Notes under the pieces: generated by a model | What the model was told of the DNA's origin: nothing | Databases searched by the model: none | The model's input: only the letters and a program-made list of their open reading frames with translations | Origin: Tuctoria greenei | Lineage: Eukaryota > Streptophyta > Magnoliopsida > Poales > Poaceae | Assembly (NCBI GenBank): GCA_036927565.1 | Contig: JAYESD010000002.1 | Location: 141,615,167 to 141,679,166, forward strand | Direction: 5' to 3' | DNA length: 64,000 nucleotides | Made by a program: the position numbers and the translations under genes | Shown here: piece by piece, positions 21,273 to 33,287 of the stretch | Layout of the letters: each line of letters starts with the position of its first letter | Position numbering within the stretch: the stretch's first letter is position 1

Positions 21273-21396
21273 GTAATGTAGTAAGAACTTTCAGCATGTA
21301 AAAGGAATCACAAAATGATATATGTATGAAATACTATGCTCATATTATTTTAATTTTAGATTCAGACATAGACTTCCCAAGTTTCAAAACTCCCCC
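21273..21396 (-). other. Element A 3' non-coding fragment
   Basis: The reverse complement aligns by eye with 18464-18597 of element B (for example CTCCCCCTCAATTTGAGCC at the stop). It is cut at 21273 by the end of element B. No gene. Confidence 0.7.
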
Positions 21397-24300
21397 TCAA
21401 TTTGAGCCATGAGGATGCATCACCCCTATTTCACTACGAGTGAAACAAAAACGGGTGAAATCCAAAGGTTTTGTGAAAATATCAGTCGATTGTTGTTCGG
21501 TATCTACATGGTGAAACACAATGTTTCCTATTTCAACATTGTCACGGGGAAATTGATACCTAATATCAATGTGCTTTGTTCTTGAATGTTGCACGGGGTT
21601 TTTAGCAATACAAATGGCACAAGTTTTATCACAAAATAGTGGAACACTATCTAGATCAACCCCATAGTCCTTAAGTGTTTGGACAATCCAAATAATTTGC
21701 GAGCAAGCGCTAGCAGCAGCTACATATTCAGATGCAGCCGTGGATTGTGCAACTGAGTTTTGTTTTCTAGAGGACCAAGCATCAAGTGAATTACCAAGAA
21801 AATGACAAGCACCCGAATTACTTTTCCTATCAATCCTACAACCCCCGAAGTCAGCATCCAAAAAAGCTTTCAAAGTAATGGTTGAGGAAGAAGGAAGAAA
21901 AATGCCAAATTCTTGAGTTCCATGTAAGTACCTGAGTATCCTTTTGACGGCTTGACGATGTGAATCACGTAGGGAAGCTTGAAATCGTGCACAAAGATAT
22001 ACGCTGGTATGTCCGGTCTTGATGCCGTGAGGTACAAAAGTGATCCGATCATGCTTCTATATTCTTTTCGATCGACTGGCTCACCAACTTCATCAAGTTC
22101 AAGTGTTGATGTTGTTCCCATTGGTGTCTGAAGAGGCCTGCTTTTGTCCATGTTGAAGCGCTTGAGAAGTTCTCTTGTATACTTTCTTGGTTTGCTTGAT
22201 TTGTAGCCCCAAAAAATAGTGAGTTCTCCCATCTTACTCATCTCAAATTCTAAACTCATCATAGCTGAAAACATGGACATATTATCATGAGAAGCAAAAC
22301 CAAAGATAATATCATCCACATACAGTTGAACGAATAATGAGTCATTGCCATGCTTAAGCACAAAAAGAGTTTTATCAACCTTGCATGGTAAACCCCTTTT
22401 CAAGTAAGAATGTTTTTAACCTATCATACCATGCTCTAGGGGCTTGTTTGAGACCGCACAAGGCTTTGGACAGTTTGTAAACATTATTAGGAAAATCTTG
22501 ATTTTCAAAACCCGGTAGTTGCTTGACATAAAACTCCTCATCTATGTAGCCATTAAGAAAAACACTTTTAACATCCATTTGATATAGCTCAAAACCTTTT
22601 AATGCAGCAAAAGCTAACAAAATTCTTATGGCTTCTAATCTAGCAACAGGAGCAAAAGTTTCATCAAAATCTAGACCTTCAACTTGTGTGAAACCTTGAG
22701 AAACCAACCTAGCCTTATTCCTAACCACAACCCCATCCTCACTTTGTTTATTTTTAAACATCCATTTAGTTCCAATTAAATTGTGACCTTGAGTTGGAGG
22801 TACGAGTTTCCAAACATTATTTCTTTCAAAATTTTCTAACTCTTCTTGCATGGCAATAATCCAAGATTCATTAGTGAGTGCGTGTGATATATCTTTGGTT
22901 CAAAAGAGGGAACAAAAGCAGAATGAGCATTAGAGTTTAGATTGCAAAACCTGGACCGTGTGACTCGTTTGTGCAAGCTTCCAATAATTTGTTGTGGAGA
23001 ATGATTTTTGATAACCCGGAGGGGAGTGGACACTTCACAAGCTTCTTCTTTATGTTCATCACAAATTGAGTTGAGGACGATCAGGACCAGCAATGGTGGT
23101 CATCGATGCTGGTTGTGAATCAAAATCAGGAGCTGGAACAATGTCATTAGATGCTGAATTTTTGAGCAGCATCGCCTATTCTTCCTCATCTTCAATGAAA
23201 ATACTCTCCCCCTGCGGATATGGATCCAGACCTGTAATATTTGAGCTAGTACCTAGGCTAGCTTCATGAAAATAAACCTCATAAGTCTCCACAATTTTGT
23301 TAGTGTCAAGTAAAAGCACACGGTAGCGTCTAGTATGAGATGGATAACCAAGAAACATGCCATCAACAGATCTAGCTTCAAATTTATCAAGATTACCATG
23401 TCTCTTAACAAAGCATTTGCAACCAAAGACCCTAAAGTGTGTGACACTAGGCCTATGTCCAAACCAAAAGTCATATGGTGTTTTTCCTAGCCCAGCACTC
23501 AAGAAAACACGATTTGAAACATAGCAAGCGGTGACAATTGCATCTGCCCAAAACATTCTAGAAGTTTGATATTCATCAAACATAGTCCTAGCCATCTCAC
23601 TAAGGTTCTGTTGTTTCTCTCTACAACATCATTTTGTTGAGGTACATATGGTGGAAAAAATTGATGATCTATTCCTTTTTCAACACAAAAATGATCAAAT
23701 GATTGATTTTTAAATTCAGTTCCATTATCACTTCTAATTGCTCTTAAAGATCTTGGGTGATCAATTGATAATCTATGAAATAAAGTTCTAAAGTGACTAA
23801 AAGCTTTATTATTAGATTCCATAAAATAAACCCAAGAGTATCTAGAATAGTCATCATAATCACAAGAACATACCATTTACCTCTGAAGGATTTAACACGT
23901 GAAGGTCCTACGGTGTCAAGATGCAAAAGTTGACCCGATTCAGTTGTCATGGTCATTGTGAGAGGAGCATGTAAACCTGCAACCATTTTAGCATGTCTAA
24001 AAGAAGAGCACGCAATTTCTTTGTCCCTTTTAAGCTTAGGCAGCCCACGTATACGATCAAGAGCACTAACACACGTGAGATGATCAAAGCCTATGTGACA
24101 AAGTCTACGATGCCAAAAATGGAAGTCTTTTGAATCATTAGCAACTAGACACCTATGCTTAGAAGAAAACATATCAAAATTAGCTTTAAAAACTCTTCCA
24201 AACCGAGACATGTTAAAAATAAGCTTACTATTAGAACCTACAACTTTGCAGCAATTTTTATTGAAAATAATTTCTAGATTTTCATCTAGATATTGTGAAA

Positions 24301-24600
24301 CAGAAAGCAAGTTGTATTTCAAATTTTTGACAAGTGCCACATCCTTCAAAGTGTAGTGATCATTTACTCTAATCGAACCCTTAGCAATTATAGGAGTTGA
24401 AGAATTATCAACAAAAGTAACATTCTCTACACGTGACACAAAAAAGAGGGAGGAGAACCATTCTTTGTTACCGGTCATGTGGCGTGAGCAACCTGAATCC
24501 ACAATCCAAATGTTCTCCTTCCTCAAGTGGCATCCTACATAGAAGCACAATACGTTGATGACTCAATACTGGGGTTAGTCAAAAGGCATTTCGGAATCCA
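21397..24600 (-). pseudogene. Element A pol: protease, integrase, RT, RNase H (broken)
   Basis: Minus-strand homologue of element B pol. It contains the protease motif DSGCSRHMTG (near 24500), the integrase core with HLDTVGPSRV, IRSDNGTEF and QQNDVVERNN, the RT Asp in YQMDVKSVF, the YVDD box in LYVDDIIFG (about 22310) and RNase H DADFGGCRIDRKSNSG. The frame changes repeatedly, near 23850, 23590, 23170, 22850, 22390 and 21870. It also shows short losses in the segment between integrase and RT. It ends HPHGSN at 21397-21399. Integrase and RT catalytic residues that I can see remain, so inactivation is by frameshifts. Confidence 0.85.
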
Positions 24601-24851
24601 GTACTGAGTCACATGATGTCCAACAGGAATAACACGCAAAAGCTGAGATAAAACAGCAGGTTTAGGAGCCAAAGCTTGAGAATTTTTTTACCTAACTACT
24701 GACCTACAAGGTGTTACATGTGTAGCATGAAAAATAGTAGGCTTGGGAGCAAACTTTGCATGTTTTTGACTCATTACAGCAGGTTGCATGTTCCTATCAT
24801 TCGGTTTCGCATGTGCAACAAATTTTGCATGAAAGTTATGAGATTTAGCAA

Positions 24852-26850
24852 TCACTCATTCCTTTTCTGTTGTTTCGCTAGTCTATAACAAAAATCTATG
24901 ACATGACCATCTCTACCACAGTAGGTACAATGTAATTTAACTTTGTGATCATGTCTAGATGAGCCAGCAACATTTTTATTAACAACCGAATGAGACAACA
25001 CCACTACAGATTTGAAAACCCCTTCTTTATGTTTAGGGACTGTTTTAATCAAGCCACTTCCTAATGACTTTACAATTTTAGGTGGATGTGCTTTAGAATG
25101 AGCATGAGAATCAAAACCTAAATCAGATTTATCATTGCAAGATTTAGAGGAATTCAGCAGCAAGTTGAGGTTCTTATTTGCATTACAAAACCGATCTAAT
25201 GTCCTTTGCATGTCATCAAGTTTATTTGATAGATCAAAACAATTTTCACATGAAGTTTTTCCTTTTAATTTGCAATTGGAACAATATTTAACTTCATGAG
25301 AACGTAAAGCATTGTTCAATATAGAAATTTCATAGCATCTTGTAGTTTCTTATCAAGATCACCACAAGTAGAACAATGCAAATCAATTGTAGAACAGCAA
25401 GCATCTTTCATGTTTTTATCATTAAGTGCAGCAAGCTTTTTGTTCTTTTCAATTTCAAGTTCAAGTTTATCAAGTGTGGAGGTGTGTGAACTTCTTAGAT
25501 AGGACAATTGTTCATATATTAAATCACATGAGGAACAAGAACCATCACTAGGAATCAAAGATTTCAAACGATTAATTTCAAATTCTAGTGACTCAATTTT
25601 AACAGCATTGTCCCTAAGCTTTTTGTCCTTTTTCTTAACTATAACAGTGGCACGAGAAATAGCATCACACATTTCTTCGCAAGTAGGCATAACTCTTCAT
25701 TGTTGCTGTTGTGTTCAGCCTCCTCCATACTTGATCTTGACTTGCCCGCCATGAAACACAAGTTTGCCAAATCATCTTCATCTTCGTCACTTCCGATGTC
25801 CACATCGCTGGAGCCAAGTTCTTGAAGTGCAGAGATAAAACTAGTCACCAATTTGCATTCTGTAAAACCCTTCTTTTTCTTGTTGTTGTTTGCAGAGGAG
25901 TGCTTCGTCCTTCTTTGCTTTTCATCACGGGAAGTAGCACCTCAAAGGTTAGGGCATTCCCTGCAAAAATGTCCTATCTTACCACATTCGAAGCATCGTT
26001 GAGGTCCGACACTTCCTCTCCTTCTAGTTGTCACATTTTGCAATGCTTTTGAGAACCGAGTAGAGATGAGTGCAAGTTCTTCCTCTGGAAACTCTTCAAT
26101 TTGTTCAAGGGTTAGAGAGGACAACAAAGCAAGTGTTCCACAAGATGAAGATTGGCCAGAGCTAGGCATGTCACGTTGAGAAACAAATGCAAGAGAGTTG
26201 TTGGGGTTTTTATGTGAGATTATGTCAATTTCATGAGTTTTCAATTTAGAACATAGAACATCTAAAGTAAGTGTACTCATGACAGTAGATTCACGAATAG
26301 ATGTGACTTTCATCTCCCAAATTGACATGTCTAATGCACTTAGTAATTGCCTAGCATTCTCAACATCTGAAAAATTAACATTGACGCTACGCAAGTTGCT
26401 GAGAATTTTTTTTTAAAGCGAGCAAAGAGATCGTTGATGGACTCACCTGGTTGCATCTCAAAGCGCATGTAATCCTTTTTGAACATGTCTTGCCTTACCT
26501 CCTTTATCGTGTTGGATCCTTCGTGGTAGTCGCAGAGTGCTTTCCACACATCGTATGCAGATTGGAGGTGAGCAACACGGTCAAAGCCACTTTGAGTTAA
26601 TCCTTGTGTGATCAAGTTGAGAGCCTTGTTGTTGTTGTCGATATCTATCATGTTTGTAGCCGTGACTTGATCGTTTGACAAAACATCATAAGGCTTGTAC
26701 ACCTTTTCCCATATTGTGAAGCCTTGTGCCTGGATGAAAGCTTCCAAACGTGCCTTCTAAACCTGAAAATCGATACCACTAAAGACACAAGGTTTTGCAG
26801 AGTATTTCTCGATGATGATGAGTCAAAAACACGTGAAAAACACAAAGATT
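24852..26850 (-). pseudogene. Element A gag (broken)
   Basis: The copia-type gag polypeptide begins close to the PBS (SGIDFQV, a TAG in place of Trp near 26755, then KARLEAFIQAQGFTIWEKVY). It continues through the capsid-like block to the first CCHC knuckle CFECGKIGHFCREC (about 25960). An acidic stretch (DVDIGSDEDEDDLANLCFMA), a coiled-coil region (KKKDKKLRDNAVKIESLEFE), Cys pairs and a second knuckle CTYCGRDGHVIDFC (about 24920) follow. Frameshifts near 26390, 25690 and 25320 and a TGA at 25942-25944 break it. A long gag with a second zinc knuckle fits SIRE-lineage elements. Between 24600 and 24852 the gag-protease linker is too degraded to read. Confidence 0.8.
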
Positions 26851-26860
26851 AGAGCACCGT

Positions 26861-26873
26861 GGATCTGATACCA
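26861..26873 (-). other. Element A primer-binding site
   Basis: On the minus strand TGGTATCAGATCC begins two bases after the LTR end (CCTACA). It matches the initiator Met tRNA type PBS. This also fixes the orientation of the LTR at 26876-28532 as the 5' one. Confidence 0.85.
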
Positions 26874-26875
26874 AT

Positions 26876-28532
26876 TGTAGGATAGAAGAGCACGTGAAAA
26901 GCTACCATATGGGGGTGAAGTGTAGATTACAACTTTTTCAGCGGAAGCAACAAAAACCCCTCGACAGAAAATTGATCTATTAAGGAAATCATGTGTTCAA
27001 CTAATCTAAACATGTTCAACTATGAAAAAAGTGGTAGATATTCTATAGGATCAAGTCACAAAGACACGACAACAAGAATAACTTAAATCCGTCGAGAAAA
27101 AACTCAAGTTACGATCGAAGGATAGAATGAAGGTCAATCTGTTCTACCCGAGAAAAACCAAATATGCAACACTGCAATGAAACTCAAGTAGATCCAAAAC
27201 CACAAATCCAATGACCATGAAATTTTGAAAGATGATATATAATCAATTTGTGAATACAACCCAAAAAGAATCATATCAATTGGATCTGTAAAACTCAAAT
27301 TATGATAAAATTACCAAAGCAAGGTAGTGCTGTGCAGAAACTCGACGAGAAAAACTTGTCTGAAATAAGTCGGGCGAACAAGACACAAAATTTCCTTTAA
27401 ACTACGAATTTTATTGATCAAACCACAAAAGGAATAGCCCCAAATTCGTGCACCACGATCTCTGACCTCCCTTGCTTTTATAACCAACCCTTAGGCCAAC
27501 TCAATCCTAACTAGGACTCAGACCCTACTCAGATTCAACCGAAACTTTCCAAAGCTGCTCAAGACTCTTCTATACGCAGATAGAAGCAATCTTAAGACTT
27601 CCAAACACCTTAGGAACGTATCCCACATTCCTTAAAAAGCTCAACTTCATGACCCACACGAAATCCTACAATAAACTCAAATCTTTCCAAATTTGAGTCA
27701 AATCCGACTCAGTCGCACCCTGAGTCCATAACCTAGTCGGTTGGCCCTTTCCGACCAATTCTTTACGTCTACTTCTCTACATCCCACCTTGGAACCATGT
27801 AGCCACATCCATGCACTCCTTGGACACGTGCAAACATCTCCCAGCGACGTCCACAATACCTTCATATGCATTGTTCTTGATTCAAACATGTTGCGCAACC
27901 TCCCGATCAACTCGACCACAATTCCTCCCAAACTTGGTTGTTAAACCCCATCTTCTCTCTAAGACTAGTTCAATGGATCCCGTCACCAACCATGTCTTTA
28001 ACTCAAGCAACACCTGCACATGAATAAATAACCAGTACTTCCGAGCACAAGTCCTCGACTTGACTGTCGTTATTTCCAAAAACACAACACCTTACGTGAG
28101 CACCTCACATAAGCATGTTGCAGACCTTAGCAAAAAGATATCAACCACAACCACAAAAAAACCAAAAAATTAGTAAAAGAATACTAAGAAAACATTCCAT
28201 AAGTGTAAAGCAAGTTTGAAATATTCCAAGTTAAAAGCAGAACCATTGCAATCTAGCACCAGACCTTGCCAAAGCTAACTGGACCTTGAGACGAAGCTTA
28301 CCAAAGCTAGCAGGACCTAGCGCCAGAGCTTACCAAAGCTAGTCGGACCTAGCGCCGAAGCTTACCAAAGCTATTCGGACCTAGCGCCGGAGCTTACCCA
28401 AAACAAGCCGGATCTATCGTCGGACCTTGGAGGAGCTCGGACCTAGAGTCGAACCTTGTTAAAAAGGTGTTTTGGTAGTATTCAAAACTTTTATCGTCAA
28501 AGCCAATGTATTCAGCACACATAGGTCTCACA
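26876..28532 (-). repeat. Element A 5' LTR
   Basis: The minus-strand LTR (1657 bp) begins TGTGAGACC (28532) and ends CCTACA (26876). It carries a 32-bp tandem repeat at about 28262-28425, a TATA box near 27474-27482 and a C-rich tract before its end. It is homologous to the LTR of B in opposite orientation. The right flank is GCTAT. Confidence 0.9.
28262..28425 (-). repeat. 32-bp tandem repeats in element A LTR
   Basis: About four to five copies of a unit that on the plus strand reads ACCTAGCGCCGGAGCTTACC followed by AAAGCTAGTCGG. Three units are exactly 32 bases apart. Element B has about two degenerate copies of the same unit near 19790-19870, so copy number differs between these relatives. 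Confidence 0.75.
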
Positions 28533-30920
28533 GCTATGAAGAAAAATAAATATAAATTGGAAATATATGGAAGTCCTCTACATGGTTCATTTTCACCCCA
28601 AGCCCAGAATCCCCTTCCAAATTGTTTGAAACTTAAAAGTACAGAAACTGTCCAGCAGCACCAAATCTTGACATTGTTTCTGTATACTTCTGTACATTAC
28701 TTATAACATTAAAATTAAAAATCACCATGACGCATATGTTACATTTGCAAGAATATTATGAGTCATAATATAACTTTGTAGCTTTGAGTTTTGATGAATT
28801 TGGATCAGAAATGCAAGAAACAAATGGATCAAGTGGGTACTTCCAAATGGGATGCTGGAGAACTGTCAACTTTGCTGAGTCATATCTCCTCAACCACAAC
28901 TCATCTTGTGGCACACTAATACTTTATGGAAAGGTCCTGTAGCTATCTACAACTTTGTTATTCACTTATAGAGATGATTCTAAAGTTAGATATCTCAAAA
29001 GCTCGGTTAAGTGCAAACTGGTCAATTTGAACAGTGAGGTAGTCAACAGTACCAGTTTTGAAGTTTCCAAATCATTTAACTTTGATTTCACTTCTCCAAG
29101 ATGCACAACACATCCCCATGTCGATTGTTGGAGTAAGTCTCAACATATTAGTTTGAAACTTAAGGGGGAAGGCGTACGCTCAAGTAACTCATGTGCTCCA
29201 TTACCAACCTCCTTGCAATGTAACGTGTGCACAACAAGATGATCAAGCGGGAGGACATCTTTGAGAGAATCCATCTTTAAGCCCAAGGTTGACTAATCAT
29301 AGAGGAAATGTAATGTCAACTCCACACGATCTACCGAGGAAGATATCAATCATCACTACATGATCGAAGAGAGGATTAAGTGAAGCACCATTACAAATGA
29401 CTTTAATACCTCGACCTTATGTCTAGTGGCACTAGATTATAGAGGAAACTTAGTGACTTCTATCCTAGAAATGACTGGAGACAGTAGGTGCCTCAAAATA
29501 TTAGGTGAAGAGATTAAGAAGCTGATCAGATTACGCACAAGCTTTGGAAAGGTTAAGATGGTGTAGTGTATCTCCCACATTCCTTATCAATATTCTTAAT
29601 GTGAATTCATTGACCATGGTTGAGTCATGAAAGTAAAATACCCTATTGAGTTCCTTGCATGACCACAATATACAATCCTTACAAATCATGAGTTATTCAT
29701 TATTCTTGTGTGAGTGGTGTTACTCGTTCTTGCTCAACCCCAAAAGATGATGCACCATACATATTGTAAGACTTTGAGAATTGCACAATCCATCATGTAC
29801 AACGACCTTTTATGCACCATTTGCACCATACATATGCATCATTTGCACCATACATATGCATCATTTGCACTATAAATATGCACCATTTGCACCATACCAT
29901 GTGCATATGCATTACACCATACAACATGTGATGCATCATGGAGCATCATTACTAACAAAATAAGAAAGATCGGATGCATGACTAAAACTAAAAATCTGAG
30001 CAAGAAGGTGTATATCCACATAAATATCTAAGTTGTCTAAATCATTTGACATTTGACAACTCTTGTATTATACCGAACCCCGTTTATTCTCCTCTTCGAG
30101 TAATACAAGAGCAATTCATTGAGCAACCTTTCTTGTGGTCAACATACGCTTGAACCTTCTTCTTTGACTTGTTTAGGTTCGAGTGCCTTGATTGTTGAAA
30201 CCACCCTCCATCGTAAGATCATAAGTTAAATGATCAATCTAACGGAATCCTTGGATTTTGTATTCATGAGGATAACCTTTGATTATCAACCTCACAAAAC
30301 TCCTCAAACTTGATTTGAGTTCTTGATTTGAAATATGATGACATTAACCCATCGAACACCATGAGTTTACCATATCTTTGCATTCTTCGCTGTTTGGAAA
30401 CATATGGGAACTGAATTTCAATCCCCGTATGCCACCGCAAAGCATTTCAATCCTTGACTCATGTGTTGAAAGACTGGTTCATTGAGAGTTTAATGATATG
30501 TTACTATTCTTGTGAACCACCTCAAATCATATTTGGGAAATACTATGTTAAGGGTATAAGGACTTATGTGAAACAAGGCAAGCAAACAAGAACTATCGCA
30601 AGGTTATATTGAAGATATCAGGGTGATAAAAAGAAGTGAAGAGCTAGTGATGATTTTTTAGGTCAAGATTAGAAAAGTAAAGTACAACCTTTTAGTTTTA
30701 GGGAAAGCATTGCAAGATGCTAATGGAACTTCGAGCACCCTGTCATACTCAAGTAATGACATCCTTGAAGACGCTACATGAAGAGAACAAGATTAGCGCT
30801 AAACCTATTAGTCACAGTTGTTATCATGTCCGCTTATTCGACTCTATTAAACCCATCTTTCTCTATTCCACACCTATGTTCCATTCACTTGAATCTCGGG
30901 ACGAGATCCCTTTAAGAGGG
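28533..30920. other. Unassigned AT-rich non-coding sequence
   Basis: No coding region longer than short chance frames is supported. The plus strand ends with a context (AATCTCGGGACGAGATCCC, then AAGAGGGAAGGG) that resembles the pol end and polypurine tract of plant Ty3/gypsy elements. The block may therefore be the decayed interior of a gypsy or non-autonomous element. A 22-bp tandem repeat lies at 29813-29900. Confidence 0.45.
29813..29900 (+). repeat. 22-bp tandem repeat, about four copies
   Basis: The unit is approximately TGCACCATTTGCACCATACA plus TA. Each unit is itself built from two related halves (GCACCAT). It is a short, degenerate array in otherwise non-coding DNA. Confidence 0.75.
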
Positions 30921-31292
30921 AAGGGTTATAAAATCCCACATTTAAAAACAACAGGACTCAAAAATATGAAGCTAAATTTTATTTTAGTTGAAAGAGGAAT
31001 TCAAGCTCCACGAAAATATAATAACTAGTAGATGAGGTTAAAATAGGACAGATGTAAAATCCCATTTTGTTACTGTCCAAATCAATCCATGTAGTACAAT
31101 TAAGTGATATATGTCAACAAAATTATGTTAAATTATTGCATAAAAAGGGAATTTGAATTAAAATTAAAATTTCCAAATAAAACCTAATCCAATGCGAGTT
31201 TTGAAATCAGCACAATGATTCCCATGATTAAAATAGCAACCTTGCAAATTTTGAATAATATAGGAGTTCATTTACCATTTAATTTCAAGGTC
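30921..31292 (+). repeat. Probable Ty3/gypsy LTR fragment, cut by element G
   Basis: It follows a purine tract (AAGAGGGAAGGG) and begins with TTATAAAATCCCAC, similar in style to the TGTAACACCC-type starts of gypsy LTRs, with AATCCC repeated at about 31057. It is truncated at 31292 where the element G LTR starts. The assignment is tentative. Confidence 0.4.
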
Positions 31293-32920
31293 TGAATGTG
31301 GCCTAAAGGGGGGTGAATAGGCTTTGAAAATTTCCTGCACACTTAATCAAACTGTCAAATACTTGAGTGACCGGACCTGTCCGGTTTGAGGTGTGAACTA
31401 GTCCAGTGAGGTAATGTGTGGTGAGTTAATTAAGTGTTGATTCAGGAATGAAATGTTATAGCAGCGAAAATTGAACAACTATTGAGATCACTTGAATTGA
31501 CAATCAATATTGCAAAGTTACATGTGGAAAGCAATTCTAATTCAAGTTACAAGATCGATCGACTTAATGCCCTAAGTAATGATGATGCAAAAATGAAAAG
31601 CACATGGGACACGGATTTTTACCGAGGTTCGATCTCACCAAATAGATATACTTCCTCGCTGAGGAAGCCCACACCGAGTCGGGTCTCTTCAAACCCTTTC
31701 CCTCGTCAAGTCACCACACAAGGCCGACTTGATTCTACTATCACGGGTAATAACCGAGTTGGTGGTGCAACCTCACACTTTGAGGGCTCCCACAAGAATT
31801 ACAATGAAGAAATGATCAAATACACTTGAAAAGATTACAAGTAATTGCACAAGTGTAAAGAGATCAAACCCCAGGAGCTCAATGAAGCGTAGACGACAAT
31901 CTCCCAATCCCAAATCTGAATACTCAAAGATTCTCACTTTTGAGGACCTTAGATGTGTGGGGAGATGTGTTTTCGAGCTCTTGGGACAAGTGGCGGCTCT
32001 AGGGTTTGAGTTGTGAACAGTACAATACATGTGTTTCTTTATGGGGTTGTGGATCTCCTATTTATAGTATTTCCAAAATTGTTACCATTAGGGATCCCGA
32101 TGGCCGGACCAATCCGTACTGGGTATCGGACTTGTCCGGTGTGCTGTGTAAAATCGGCGTGAAATCTGCAGCACACTAGAAACCCTAAATCTTGTGAGGA
32201 GTACTAGACTAGTCCGATAGGTGTTCGGACTTGTCCGGTGCCCTATGTATTTGAATTCCAGAGAGTTGAATGAACTAGTCTGGTCCACAAGCAGACTTGT
32301 CCGGTGCTATGTGTTATAGAGCATCAAAGTGTTCAATGGACTAGTTTGGTCCTATGGACAGACTTGTCCGGTGCTATGTGTTATAGAGCATCAGAGAGTT
32401 CAACGGACTAGTTCAATCCTATGGACGAACTTGTCCGGTGCACAGTGTAATCGGTTTTCAGAAAGTTTAACGGACTATTTCGGTTCATGAACAGACTAGT
32501 CCGGTGCACTTTCAAATGTGGTTCCAGAAAGTCGATCGGACTAGTCTGTTCCATGAGTGGACTAGTCCAGTGCACTATGAATTTGGATAACAGAGAGTTG
32601 AACGGACTAGTCTGGTCCATGAACGTACTAGTTCGATGCTCAGTGAATTTTTAGGTTGATTTTAAGCCCTTACCCCTATGCAAAGACTTGATCTCTTGGA
32701 TGTGTCTCTCATACACATCCTATACATTTAAGTATACTTTGCGCTTCTGTCATCAGTTGGGATTTTCTCTTTTTCTTCACCACTTCATTTTCACTTTTTT
32801 TAGTGCATCAAACTATCTCATTTAAATTGACCTGTAGTCATCTCAACAAGTTCATTAGGATCTCATTTGTTTGTCATCAATCGTCCAAAACACACAAGGG
32901 ATTGCCTAGATGCACTTTCA
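31293..32920 (-). repeat. Element G 3' LTR
   Basis: The minus-strand LTR begins TGAAAGTGCATC (32920) and ends CCACATTCA (31293), giving TGAA/TTCA ends. It is preceded on the minus strand by the tract AAAAAGGGGGAGAT. A C-rich tract (CACCCCCCTTTAGG) lies near its end, as in the LTRs of A and B. The middle holds the 66-bp array. The left flank is AGGTC. Confidence 0.85.
32180..32650 (-). repeat. 66-bp tandem array with GGACTAGTCC cores in element G LTR
   Basis: About seven imperfect copies of a unit with two GGACTAGTCC-like palindromic cores separated by about 20 bases, followed by a 30-base spacer ending CAGAGAGTT. The period is 66 bases (22 codons). One minus-strand frame therefore stays open across several units, which is a consequence of periodicity and not evidence of a gene. 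Confidence 0.75.
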
Positions 32921-32937
32921 ATCTCCCCCTTTTTGGT
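32921..32937 (-). other. Element G polypurine tract
   Basis: The minus-strand sequence CACCAAAAAGGGGGAGAT lies immediately before the LTR start TGAAAG. It matches the GGGGGAG-type tract of SIRE-like elements. Confidence 0.8.
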
Positions 32938-33287
32938 GATTGATGATAACCAATTGAGATTTCATAACTAAGAGCAAAAATTGATTTTCATAAAGTTTTC
33001 ATATATTAGAATGATAGATGAGTAACAAAAACTTCTCACATATATGCACTCTTTATGGTGGGGTGCCTAAAGAGTGTGTGACCAAAAGATGTGATGAGCA
33101 AAAGTTAATAAATTAACAATTATAGCAACAATCATCACATTATCATTAAACTAGGCATCACACATTAAGTAAAGTAAGCACATCCAAAATAAATTACAAT
33201 AGTTTGAAATCGAGATACATGTCCTTGATCACAAGTCCTTAATGGCTACAAAATAGACTACTAGTCTCAATCTCTCCCCCTTTGGCA

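Larger units (their letters stand above)
21273..28532 (-). mobile_element. Element A: SIRE-like Ty1/copia retrotransposon, minus strand, 5' part
   Basis: Read leftward: 5' LTR (28532-26876), PBS (26873-26861), gag with two zinc knuckles, protease, integrase, RT, RNase H, stop at about 21397, then about 125 bases of 3' non-coding DNA ending exactly where the LTR of element B begins. It closely resembles B. The missing 3' remainder and 3' LTR are expected left of the window on the far side of B, because B appears inserted into it. Confidence 0.85.

Noticed and set aside
28533..31028. Short frames such as the one at 30717-31028
   Set aside because: No family motif and a composition like the surrounding AT-rich DNA. 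It overlaps the putative polypurine tract and LTR start.
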